This document shows positions 1 to 9,524 of a DNA stretch of 17,066 bases, in pieces (the stretch's first letter is position 1; each line of letters opens with the position of its first letter). The notes under the pieces are model-generated. The model saw only the letters and a list, made by a program, of their open reading frames with translations, searched no databases and had not been told where the DNA came from. Source of the DNA: Paramacrobiotus metropolitanus. Its lineage: Eukaryota > Tardigrada > Eutardigrada > Parachela > Macrobiotidae. The DNA lies in the NCBI RefSeq assembly GCF_019649055.1, contig NW_026570703.1, forward strand, positions 1-17,066, read 5' to 3'. A program made the position numbers and the translations under genes.

Positions 1-227
1 CAGCAAATGATTTTTTATAAATAGCAGCTATAATTTTTTAAATAGCAGCATTTTTAAAATATGAATTTTTAAATCCAGCAAGCCAGCAGGGTTTCTTCCG
101 ATGGCTGGCAGCTTGCTGATAAGGAAGTCAACGTAACGGTTCATTGTAACGTTCGCATTACAATTCTGTCGCCAGTTTTAGCAGGATTGTTTGGAAAACA
201 AAACCGAGGTTTGTACCTGTCGCGGCA
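1..227. other. Left edge and 5' flank of copy A
   Basis: AT-rich flank upstream of copy A. A 10-base unit (AAATAGCAGC) occurs at 19-28 and 40-49. An 8 bp perfect inverted repeat (76-83 with 111-118), helped by an inner CAGC/GCTG pair, could fold into a hairpin. The stretch TTAGCAGGATTG just before the gene also occurs upstream of copy C (near 14170), so part of this flank was duplicated with the gene. No open frame is supported here and no promoter motif is convincing. Confidence 0.5.
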
Positions 228-1920
228 ATGGCTTTGGGAACTTTCCCATGGAACAGCGTGGACGTGTTGGGTGACGACGACCGCTTTAGATATGGACGCG
301 TGGTGGATGTGGCGGACCAGGGCCTTTTCATCGACTTCCTCTTCTCCGATCGCCGACGTGAACTGACACCTTTTAAACGGGTATTCTTGCTTGATGATGT
401 CCGATACTTGGCCCGAAACGACATGGTCCATTGCCAGCGTTCGTCCGAATTACCCGCAGAAGTCTTGATGCATGATATGGCTTCGGGCGCGTGGACGTGG
501 TTCCCCGCGGAGCTGGACATTCGGTCCAGCGAGATCGCGCACACAAATTACACCGTGGCTATCATTCGTTGCGGGAAACCGGAGAAATCTGCGGATGTTG
601 TTCCCCTGACGCGTGTCCGCTTCCGAGAGATTTTCCCGCGGCATTAGCTACTAAACTTACGGCAATGCTGAAACACCATAAAATCGAAATGAAACACCCG
701 GCATGGTATCCCGCACAAGCTGTGGACGTTGTGGACGGCTGTGTGGTGTACATTCATTTCCGAGACAACGCTGAAGCGGAATTGGACGAGATTTATTTGA
801 AAAATGAACTGGTAATCATTCTTCACGCATTTTTATCATTACCACGTTTAACCATGCAGTTTTGCAGGAAAATCTGAACAGGTTCCACAGCGCGTTGATA
901 GGTTTCGTTGTACGGATGCCGGAACCATCAATCCAGATTCCAGCAGTAGATGAACTTACTGTGCTGCCGACGGAATTGTGGGCTGAAGTCTTCTCGAATC
1001 TGGATAGTTTGACGCAAACCCAACTGCGCCCGGTGTGTGCAAAATAGAGCACCGTTCTGGAATCGGCTTACTTGAAATTAACCATCATCCTCGACAGCGC
1101 CGCATTTACCGCGACAGACCAGTGCAAGGATCTTGGTCCCATGTATTTTATGGTCTCTGCGCTCTTCCAGTATCTTAATTCGTCGACGCAGTACATTGTC
1201 GTGGCCGACCGCAGAAAGTGGATGGGTGAGAGTGGCGTTGTGAAAGTGTTGGATATTATGGAGTGGATTGCGCAGCGCAATGTCCGTATCAGACTGAAAG
1301 GCATCTTGTTGTTCGGGTTGAAATGCTCTCTGCTGCAACACTGGAATATAGACCTTTATAGGGTCCCGTATGCATTCCATCAGCCTTCTTGCAACGTCTG
1401 ACAAAACCCATCCTAGCATTTCGGTGTCGTTCTTGCGACAATGTCGCTTTGAGCCGATGCACTGTCACTTTGGACTGCAAGATATTCACTAGCCCGTATT
1501 TTAAGGGAAATCGGCTGAAGCAGGCCGTCGGTATTTACGTGCACCGACATCGCCTTGCTGGCGATTTCGACGGCGCGCTGTGGAGTGCCATGGAAGCGCA
1601 GTTGTTAGTGCCAAATGAAGCGGAAATTCGTGACAAGTCGACATGGTTAGCTGCATTGCAAGCGCCACCCGAGTTCACCAGCCTGGCGAGAGAGTATGTG
1701 GCCACGATCTGCAAGGTAAAACGGCAGCGGCACTGAGGCGGACACGTTTGTGAGTTGTGGCATGGCTTTTTTGTTGCAGGCGTTGTGTGCTACGCAGACG
1801 GCGGATCCGCGTCCATCGCTGCATTACCGCGGGAAGCAATGGTGCGTTGACGGCCCTCAGGATTTGCAGGTGGAGAAACTGTCGCGTGTGGCGCTGCATT
1901 TTTTCATCCAACTGATATGA
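228..1920 (+). pseudogene. F-box family gene copy A (subfamily 1), degraded
   Basis: Three exons are recognisable by alignment to copies B and C: 228-811, 868-1715 and 1780-1920, with GT..AG introns of 56 and 64 bp, all phase 0. The start ATG at 228 (MALGTFPWNSVDVLG) matches the sister starts. Exon 1 encodes the family N-terminal domain (RYGRVVDVADQG, WTWFPAEL). Exon 2 encodes the F-box (LPTELWAEVFSNLD) and exon 3 the conserved tail (HYRGKQW). Three lesions break it. A net 112-base loss near 630 shifts the frame and removes the middle of the domain. A TAG at 1045-1047 replaces the F-box tryptophan codon TGG. A frameshift lies near 1360-1400. Exon 2 is 848 bases against 816 in B and C, so it has diverged in other ways too. 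An ancestral role as an SCF substrate adaptor is inferred from the F-box; this copy is very unlikely to make a full protein. Confidence 0.85.
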
Positions 1921-2201
1921 GCCCTCCTCACTCACTTCCCAGCCTCAATGCCATCTGAAGAGTTCCCTGTTCATGTCGTAATTATTAGGATTGTATAATT
2001 TATTGGCTCCTTTCTACTAATGTTCAGTACAGTGATCATCTGAATGGGCTTACGTTCTGCCATCCCATTTATCGTCGCATGTGGCGTTAACGGACAACTG
2101 GTCACTACGGATGAATGCCGGCGTAGTGTTTATTGGTTGGTTTAAGTTTTTTTAATAACAAGGCGTTCCCCTTCTCGACCACGGAGATTTCCTTTTTTAA
2201 A
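1921..2201. other. 3' flank of copy A
   Basis: AT-rich spacer between the stop of copy A and the fold-back element. No canonical AATAAA was seen close to the stop. I see no supported gene or RNA here. Confidence 0.4.
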
Positions 2202-2345
2202 GACTTTACTTACTGTCTTTACATTCGGAACCCGGAATGCCAAATCATCCAGCAACAGAACAGCAGATCATCCAGGACAGTAAGTCACCACAGTACAGCG
2301 CAAAAAGAGCAATCCTACTATGCTGCTCGAGTAGCATTTTGCCCC

Positions 2346-2363
2346 ATTATTATTATTATTATT
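2346..2363 (+). repeat. (ATT)6 microsatellite
   Basis: Six perfect ATT units lie inside the fold-back element, left of the open frame. Confidence 0.9.
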
Positions 2364-2437
2364 ACATCAGGAGCAGACAACCCGCTAAACGGGACTTCAA
2401 CGTCTGGTCGGTGAAAAGCTAAACAAAAAAGCAATTG

Positions 2438-2900
2438 CTAATACAGATCAACAGTTCGGAGAGCAAATTTGAAAAATCCCACACCATCAACACTGAGTAT
2501 CTGCATGTTATGTTTCTGTATGCGCTCAAAAATGTTCTTTAGTCGCATAGTCAGCGTGCCTTCTCCAATTTTCTTCTTCGCACGGGCAGCAATTCTCGTC
2601 GGGTTCCGCAGGTTGTAACGCGCTCCCAAATCTGTTAAGTCGATCATTTCCACCATATACTTTGGAGGACGGTATGCTTCGTGGTTGTAGATCTTATACA
2701 ACCAAACCGCTTCCGACTGCTTCCAACGGTCCTGCACCGGCAGGATGCGCAGTTTCTGATACAGCTCGGGTGTAACCGCTCCTTGTAATCAGAAATCGCC
2801 CGCAGTGCTTTCCCGCATTCCAGAAGTTCCCTCTCTTAATAGCTTGGTGTACTGTTCCTGGATGATCTGCTGTTCTGTGCTGGATGATTTGGCATTCCGG
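2438..2900 (-). pseudogene. Broken ORF, possible LINE-type reverse transcriptase C-terminal remnant
   Basis: On the - strand 2737-2438 is open for about 100 codons to a TAG stop. The same protein-like reading can be followed upstream to about 2900 only by switching frame twice, near 2770-2830, so it is broken. Visible features include a charged helix-like stretch (EQQIIQEQYTKLL), then LRILPVQDR, WLYKIYN, PPKY and RYNLRNPTRIA. The order LPVxxR, YKI, PPxY, YNLRN resembles the tail that follows the polymerase domain in many LINE ORF2 proteins. That resemblance is my recollection of the family, not a search result. No catalytic motif (such as FxDD) is present. It could instead be a fragment of an unrelated host gene. 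There is no start codon I would trust. Confidence 0.4.
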
Positions 2901-2930
2901 GTACTGAATGTAAAGACAGTAAGTAAAGTC

Positions 2931-3814
2931 AGCAAAATCTACTCACAAGGTCGCCATGGATAGACCGGAGAGACAACAGGCTCCAGTACTGTACATCGAT
3001 AGTCCATAGCGACTCACAGGCGCTGTACAGCTTAACAAACGAAACAAAGAAGGATTATTCTACTGTAATATCGAACACCCAATTCTCCATCGTACTTAGT
3101 AAAAATTTTTTTTAATGTAATTGAAATCCATTTCAGTGATTTAAAATTGAACTCAAAAGAGTAAAGAACTGCAGTGTTACTAGGATGAAACCATTGCAGA
3201 CTGCAGCGCAACTCTGCATAGCACAATGTTACTAGTAAATCTCTACGAAGGCTCTGTGTAATGGGCAGCCACCACGGGAGGCGTTTAACCCATCGTACGG
3301 CGTTTATCAAGTGGTACGGCTAATTCGGCTAATTAATGGCAGTCGATTGCCTCAACCGTGTGTGCCAGCCGCCGTGTATGCCATCCTGGGCGGGTGGCAA
3401 ACCAGCCCTTAATGTTACGAAATTGGTCGCATCCACGGATTTTAAACCGATTTTATTTTTCTCCATAGACTGGTATGCTAACTTCAAATGCCTGCCATTC
3501 TTGAATTTGAGAATGAAACTGTACACGCTTATTTTCCATTGTCGACTGTGGAGCACTTGATATTACGGGACTTATGGGCTATCAGGTTTTGATCGAAAAT
3601 TATGGTTGACCCGTATTGCGAAAGCTTATCTGGTTTTATTCAGCTCATCCTACACGCGCTGCTTTTCAAAACCTGCTACCTAAGCGTAAAGGGTTCTTCA
3701 AAATAGCGCACATCTTCTGAGGAGAAAGACAGTTGTGCTGATAACAGTTCTTAAAGCCACCAGTTTGAGCACGATCGAATTATAGAAGCCTTGTGATATT
3801 TCCAGATGTCGACG
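2931..3814. other. Spacer and 5' flank of copy B
   Basis: No supported gene. Short open frames on both strands at about 3330-3560 overlap each other and show no recognisable motif. The last 250 bases or so resemble the flank upstream of copy C: an AAGGGTTCT, ATAGCGCACAT, CTGAGGAG series occurs in both (about 3689-3725 here, about 14070-14107 there). The gene and its upstream DNA were therefore duplicated together. A short direct repeat GGCTAATT lies near 3319-3335. Confidence 0.5.
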
Positions 3815-6081
3815 ATGGCACCAGGAATCTTCCCGTGGAACAGTGTAGATGTCTTAGGCGAAGACAGTCTCTTTCGTTACGGGCGCGTGGTGGATGTGGC
3901 GGGACGAGGGCATATACGTCGACTTGCTCTGTCCTGATCGCCGACCTGAATTCACGCCTTTCCAACGGATTTTCCACAGCGATGACAACCGATATCTTGA
4001 CCAAAACGATATGGCCCAGATGAGTCGCGTACCTGAACTGCCCGCAGAAGTTCTAATGAGCGGGAGTGCCTCCGGTGCATGGACCTGGTTCCCCGCAGAG
4101 TTACTCATTCGGACCAACGACATCGGGCACTCTAGTTACAGTGTGGTCTTGATCCGCCGCGGGAAACCGGAGGAGTATGCGGGTGTCATTCCCATGACGC
4201 GTACTCGATGGAAGACGCCATCCACTGATCGGCGGACTCAGATGGGGTGCAAATATCGCAGACACACTGTGGATTTGCCGATACACGTGGAGAAAGGGAC
4301 ATTCGCCACGCAGAGTATTCCGCTGTCAATCGGTTATCCCCGGGAACTGGTTACAGCAGCGCTGAAGCAACAGAAGCGACAGTTAATTTCCCGTTCCGGA
4401 TACTCTGACCACGCTGTGAGCGTGGAGATTGTGGACGGCAGTGTAGTGTACATTCTGCGTCGATCTGATCCTGGTGCGAAATGCGACGAAACTCAGTTGA
4501 CACGGGAACTGGTAAGAAACGACACGTTAGTGTGTGTTACTGTTTGCATGTACCGTTCGCTACTGTACATACAGTGTATTTGCCAGTACTTCGATGTACC
4601 ACCTCAAAGATCGATTACCTTCGAGTATACGGTTCCAAATTCGATCACCGGTCCTGGTTCAGAGTTTTTGGGCTCTGCCTTTTGACACAGCTGTGTGGTA
4701 ACATCACAACAACAGTGCTGAATGTGGAAACCATTCGTTATGCAAATTTTGTACCTTTAAGAAATGTGTGTAAAGAAGAAATTTTCGTCGATAATCGGAG
4801 TTGTAAGTTGAGGCACATAGTACCGACGATGAATCGTGTGATGTTTTAGGAAATTCTCAACCGGCTCTACACCGGATTGATTAGTTCCATGTCACGAGTG
4901 CAACAACAAGTAGTTCAGCTCTCAACAGCGAGTGGAGTCGCTGTTTTGCCGTTGGAATTGTGGACGGAAGTTTTCACGTATTTGGACACTGTGACCCAAT
5001 CCAAACTGCGTCTTGTATGTCCATTATGGAACGACCTTTTGGATTCAGCGTATTTGAGAGCGAACCTCGTTCTCGATAGCTCGGCATTCACCAGTGCAGA
5101 TCCTATTTATACGCCAATGTATTATTTAATCGCAGCTCTCTTCCAGTGTTTCACATCCGCGCAGTATATCGCTGTGGTTGATCGACAGCGGCGGATACGT
5201 GAAACGGGTGTCTGGGAACTGTTCGACATTCTTAACTTCATTGCACAGCGCCACAATGGCACCAGATTGAAAGCGGTTTTCTTGGTTGCGCTGCATTTGC
5301 ATCTGCTGCGATGTGGGCTTACCGACCGTCAGAAGCTTTACCAGCATCTTCCAGGTGTCAGGAATGACTTTCTGGATTTGGATCTTCCATGTGACACCGC
5401 ACATATTATAAGATGCACTATCGTTTTGGAATGCCGGAAGTCCGCTCAATATTCTAAGCGGAAGAATGTTTCGCTCTCTGCCAAGATTTCGGTGCATCAG
5501 CAACGCTTTACCGGCGATTTCGCCAGCGCGCTGTGGAGTGCCTTGGAAGCGGGATTTTCAGCGCCAGGTCACACCGAACTGCGTCGCCTGGCCACGTGGT
5601 TGTCATTGCACTCGCACGGCAAGCAAACACCGCGTGCGCAAGAATGTGTGGCCTTGGTTTGCGAGGTAAGACTGTCCCGGATGACGCCTGTGAAAAAGCG
5701 TAACTGTAAAGTAACTCTCATAAAGTACTGTACAAAACGTGTGTTTTACGTCGTAGACTCGCAGCGTTACTCATCATAACTTGATGTACTGAGACATGAA
5801 CAGCGTAAATCACATATCCTCGGTAATCGTCAATTTAAATCTGACGACTGGGAGTTTAGGCTACAGCCGCTGACCGAAAACTAAATGCGATAATGCAAAA
5901 GCCTTACTGGAACATGGTATTCTTACAGACGTTATGCGTGACGCAGACAGCGGATCCGCGTCATTCTCTGCATTACCGCGGGAAGGAGTGGTGCGTGGAC
6001 GGTTTGAAGGGATTGAAGCTGAAGAAGCTATCGCGTGTGGCGCAGGATTTCCTCATCCAGCTGATGGGTGCCCTTTCTTGA
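3815..6081 (+). CDS. F-box family gene copy B (subfamily 1), one frameshift in exon 1
   Basis: The exons are 3815-4511, 4850-5665 and 5929-6081, with GT..AG introns of 338 and 263 bp, both phase 0. The product would be 554 residues if the one extra base is discounted. Start ATG 3815 (MAPGIFPWNSVDVLG) aligns with the sister starts; an in-frame ATG at 3806 would add three residues. Exon 1 (232 codons) encodes the uncharacterised N-terminal domain. Exon 2 encodes the F-box from about residue 265 (LPLELWTEVFTYLD, then LRLVCPLWNDLLDSAYL), which should bind Skp1 of an SCF ubiquitin ligase. The rest of exon 2 is a probable substrate-selecting region, and exon 3 carries HYRGKEWCVDG and a leucine-rich end. 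The lesion is an extra G in GGG at 3901-3903. ATG 3894 in the shifted frame could still give a protein lacking the first 29 residues or so. It may be functional, a recent pseudogene or an assembly indel. Confidence 0.8.
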
Positions 6082-6319
6082 GCATAATCCTTAGCTGTTC
6101 CCGGTCTCCATTGCGTTGAGTTACGTAGCAGTGCGGTTTGAATCGCGATGAATATTGTGCTTATTGGCTGACACAGTTTATCCTTTTGTTGCGCTTCTTG
6201 GCACAATTTCGGTTGCTGATTTGTGAAATTGTAAGTTTTGGATCAGGCTACGTAGCTTACGGCGGAAGTTGATGTGCAGGCGTTTAAGTTACAATGTTCG
6301 CAATAACGTTCCGTCAGTA

Positions 6320-6325
6320 AATAAA
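6320..6325 (+). promoter_or_regulatory. Candidate polyadenylation signal for copy B
   Basis: AATAAA lies 239 bases after the copy B stop. It is a canonical hexamer in AT-rich DNA, where chance matches are common; there is no transcript evidence. Confidence 0.25.
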
Positions 6326-6345
6326 CTATCACAGGTGATTGCGAA

Positions 6346-6377
6346 ATCGATGCGGATCCAGTTTTATCGATGCGGAT
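6346..6377. repeat. 12-base direct repeat, 20-base period
   Basis: ATCGATGCGGAT occurs at 6346-6357 and 6366-6377, just before the first tandem unit begins at 6384. The role is unknown; it may mark an old junction. Confidence 0.6.
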
Positions 6378-7086
6378 GATTGCTTATCATGCGATTGGGT
6401 TTCTTATGTCGGACACGGTGACGTTCTGAACACACTCAATACAGGTTCCTTCCATCAAGCCTAAGCTCTTATCTTCTGTCAAAGTTACGTAATTTTTAAA
6501 TTGGGATATAAAGTGCTCTATAATCCAATCTGTGAAAAACAGAAATTATCATTTTAGCTCAGTGAGATCTACTGGTTGTCAGTTATGAAATTAATATAAC
6601 CCGTCAGCGAGGTTAAGCAGAATTTAGGGCAGTAATGAAGTACAGGTACTAACATAAAAATCATTAAAGCACCTGACGCGTGCTAAACCTATGAAAGACA
6701 TACTTGTGGTAGTGAATCAGTTTGCAAACAAAAACGATTAACAATAAGAAAGCTGACCATGAAAAGCAAAATAAATAGATATCTTTTGACTTTCGGCCAA
6801 GCATCAGCGCGAGTACAAAAGTTTAATGCTTAACAGACAAAAACACGACGATGATTCCTTGTTGCGGTGCAAGATGAATTTTCACATAAAGCTAAGCGTC
6901 ATTTTAAGAGGAAACAAATGAGAACACTCTACTTGTTGAAAATAATAAAATTTGCATGAAAGGTAGTAACAAATCAGAGAAGGGTAGAAGTCATGATAAA
7001 AGCCATGGAACTAGACAAAAAAACGTGTGGCAGTAAAATGAGTAAAATATTCAAATTGCTGGGAGAGGGCAAGTGTCCAGTAGCAA

Positions 7087-8978
7087 CTACAAGGAGTCGA
7101 AATGTTCTGGACCGAAACAACATCTAAAATCCGTTTCCCTCGTCGACGTTTGCAGTTCGACGAGCAAACGCCGAGTAATGCGCGACAGCTTCTCCCACTG
7201 CAGATCTTGAAGACCCTCGGCATCCAAGTTCCACTCTTTTCCGCGGTAATGCGACGACGGACGCGGATCGCCCGACTGCGCCGCAGTGAGTATCTGCAAA
7301 GGCAATGGAAGATCTCAGGCCATAGCTATCCAAAGTCGTGAAACACATTTTACCTTGCAGACTGCCGTCTTCAATGCGGCGCCCTCGATCGCTGAGTGTT
7401 TCAACCGCTGCTGGTCACTCGATAGTTCCGGCAGTGAAGCCTCCAACGCATCCCGGAATGCGCAATCGAAACCATCGCCGAGCGGCAATTGCGCAGTGCC
7501 GATGTTGATCGTGACAAACGTTTGAAACTGATCTTCTTCCTATGGGTCAGCAAGTTCCCCAAAATAACTTCGCAGTTCGTCATGTGGATGGTATTGCACG
7601 GTAGATTGCGGCATGCGACAATGAACTCCAGATCACTGTCAGCGGACCTCGTGTCCAGCGCTGGCCCAGGAAGAAACCAATTCACGCCCATCTGGCCAAC
7701 GTTAGTGTCGACCAAACAGCGGCTGATCAGGTTGCCAAGGACGACGCCGCGCAGATGCAAAGTTCGCAGCCGGATTCCGGTTTGTTGGGCAGCCACGTAG
7801 CGGATCAGGTCGAATACTTCCTTTGCGTAGTGCATGCTCCACCACTCATTCTCCCCGAGGTGCGTTATGACGATGCGTTGCGTGTCGGGGCGTAAACACT
7901 TGTTCACACTCGCCAAGCAGAGGAAATTGTCCGATTCCCACGTGAACTTGTGGCTGTACTGTTCGTTGCCGATTACTATTGTGGAACACAGTGCTGGCCC
8001 ATCCAGGATCTGTTTCCACATAGCGCACACGGCGCGCAGCTGCGTCTGTTTCACGGTGTCCAGGTTTGAAAAGACCTCTTGCCACAATTCCGTCGGTAGC
8101 TCCAGCTGCGCAAAACCGTCTTCTATGGGCGGAACCGCTTCGTCAGGGAAATCTTTGGCAACGCTGCGCACTTTCTCTATGAACTCGTCAATGACCCACT
8201 AAAAACCGTAGAATGCAGAGTACGATGGAGGCGGTAGGTGAACTAAAGATTCAGATCTTTCAATATACGTTTACACGGTGCTGCAGAAAAGTCCTTACAA
8301 GTTTACAACTACAAGCAAAATATTTTGCCGTCGAGAAACCTACTTCTTCCTTACCGGGTAAGTGTCTTCATCGCCGATCTGGCAAATGTATTGTAAATGG
8401 CCGTCCAGGATGTCCACTACGAAAACGGGTGTGGAGTGAGACAGGCGGCCATTCAAACGCTTGATGAGCGCCTGGGCTACTCCGGTGGAGAGCGAAGGAA
8501 ATTCTTCACCCAGTTCCACACTGCGCTTAACAAAGCTGCCTCGAGGGATTTCGTCGTCGGGTACGACGGCGCCCTCGACATCCTGAACTAGGCGAATACG
8601 CTGTAAGGGGATAATGTCGGTGCACTGTGCACCCGAGTCCTGCCAATGGACAATGGCCGCTTGGCACATTGGTCTCCGTTTTCCTGCCCAGTGGATTTCA
8701 CCCGGCACCCAAATCCACGGACGCACCGGCGTCTCCGGCATCAGAAGCTCCCCCGGTATGATTTTCCGTTCAGCGACATAGAACTTGCCCAGTTGTTGTA
8801 AGATCGTAGGACGTGAGAAAAAGACGTTGCCAAACGTGATAAATTCACGTCGCCGATTCGGACAGAATAGATCGACGAAAAGGCCATCGTCTGCTATGTC
8901 CACTACGCGTCCGAAGCGCATCTGTTGGTCGCTGCCCAGAACGTTCACGGTGGTATCCAGCTTGGTGTAAGACGGCAT
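7087..8978 (-). CDS. F-box family gene copy D (subfamily 2), one frameshift late in exon 2
   Basis: On the - strand the exons are 8978-8355, 8198-7354 and 7293-7087, with GT..AG introns of 156 and 60 bp, both phase 0. Start ATG 8978 (MPSYTKLDTTVNVLG) matches copy E. Exon 1 gives 208 codons of the N-terminal domain (MRFGRVVDIADDGLFVDLF, WIWVPGEI). Exon 2 holds the F-box from about residue 242 (LPTELWQEVFSNLD, LRAVCAMWKQIL). Exon 3 (68 residues) has the shared HYRGKEW motif and a tail about 17 residues longer than in subfamily 1, ending GPEHFDSL. Near 7525-7540 the frame must shift by one base, best placed at AAGAAGATC. Beyond it the expected sequence resumes (FVTINIG, DALEASLPEL, TAVCK). Read unshifted, translation ends about 40 residues later. 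One base added would give about 558 residues. The F-box implies Skp1 binding; the substrate is unknown. This is the least damaged subfamily 2 copy. Confidence 0.8.
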
Positions 8979-9524
8979 GTTTCAGGAGAAAAGGCAGGAA
9001 GTGCGAAGCGTAGTTCAGCTGGGGTGGACACAACGGACTACAGCACACCAAAAAACGTTCGTACCGACCCTGTGAAAAACAAATACTGTAAGGAGTTTTA
9101 AAGGACTATGAATTCCACTACTTCGTATGGAAAGGTTATAACCAGCGTATATGCAAAACAATCTCGCTGCTCTGACTGCGCAAAAACGAATCTGATTCGA
9201 AAAATCGAATTCAGCTTCTTATATGTGTATCCTGAAATCTCGCTTCATCGCGGATCTGTAGTAACAGCTTTCGGAACGGTTATCGCGTCAGTTACTGTTT
9301 TCTCTTGCCACTCATACAGCCGTTTAACCGGATATAGCCAGAAAACCGGTTTCTTGTAAAGTAAGTTTGATGACTGCTCATTGTTGTTTCAAATTGCATA
9401 ATGTATTCCGTTTCAATTTTCTGTAAATTTCTCTATACTGATTTAATCTACTGTACCTCCGAAGGACCTAATTAGTGTGCCTGATTGCTGCGGAGATTTC
9501 AACCTAAAACGTTTTGGCAGATTT
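8979..9524. promoter_or_regulatory. Conserved 5' flank of copy D (probable promoter and 5' UTR)
   Basis: This non-coding block upstream of copy D matches 12215-12764 upstream of copy E. Long near-identical runs are present, for example around AGAAAACCGGTTTCTTG (near 9340) and ACTCATTGTTGTTTCAA (near 9378). A TTTAAA on the - strand at about 9097-9102 is a weak TATA-like candidate. An ATTCGA-AAAA-TCGAAT mini-hairpin sits near 9196-9211; its counterpart in the E flank is disrupted. A + strand open frame at 9108-9359 keeps no convincing reading in the E flank, so I do not call it a gene. Confidence 0.4.

Larger units (their letters stand above)
2202..2930. mobile_element. Fold-back element or inverted partial duplication
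   Basis: An arm of about 76 bases at 2202-2277 reappears as its reverse complement at about 2853-2930. There are only about two mismatches and one or two single-base gaps, and about 570 bp lie between the arms. The outer ends read GACTTTACTTACTGTC on both arms. This is either the terminal inverted repeat of a short transposon or a rearranged retroelement fragment in which a piece of coding sequence was copied in reverse. I found no clear target-site duplication outside the arms, so the class is open. The high arm identity suggests a fairly recent event. The right arm continues on the - strand into the open frame at 2737-2438. Confidence 0.65.
6082..7086. other. Convergent spacer between copies B and D
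   Basis: B and D converge here, so the spacer should hold both 3' untranslated regions. The first 180 bases or so resemble, loosely, the sequence after copy C. From 6384 the DNA belongs to the first tandem unit and matches 10186 onward. About 6695-7065 is A-rich and has no counterpart in the second unit, so it is an insertion here or a deletion there. No gene was seen. Confidence 0.5.
6384..9524. repeat. Tandem segmental duplication, unit 1 (contains copy D)
   Basis: Homology with unit 2 starts at TTATCATGCGATTG and ends at GGCAGATTT. It covers the 3' flank, all exons and introns of copy D, and about 550 bp upstream of its start. Unit 1 is about 560 bp longer than unit 2, explained mainly by the extra A-rich block at about 6695-7065 and by the exon deletion in copy E. 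The homology ends were judged by eye and may extend further. Confidence 0.8.

Noticed and set aside
3329-3560. Overlapping open frames on both strands in the spacer before copy B
   Set aside because: Neither has a motif, a splice context or a counterpart near the other gene copies.
4512-4685. Copy B exon 1 frame continuing past the GTAAGA donor
   Set aside because: All sister genes splice at the same place, and the read-through sequence has no counterpart in A or C.
6130-6150. tRNA B-box-like GGTTTGAATC
   Set aside because: No matching A box at the right distance and no cloverleaf could be formed.
7401-7525. Arginine- and serine-rich end of the copy D frame as written
   Set aside because: It is out-of-frame reading after the frameshift; the alternative frame restores the family sequence up to the splice donor.
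9108-9359. 83-codon + strand open frame upstream of copy D
   Set aside because: The matching DNA upstream of copy E keeps only the first codons similar and then diverges and stops early; it is better explained as conserved flank of the - strand gene.
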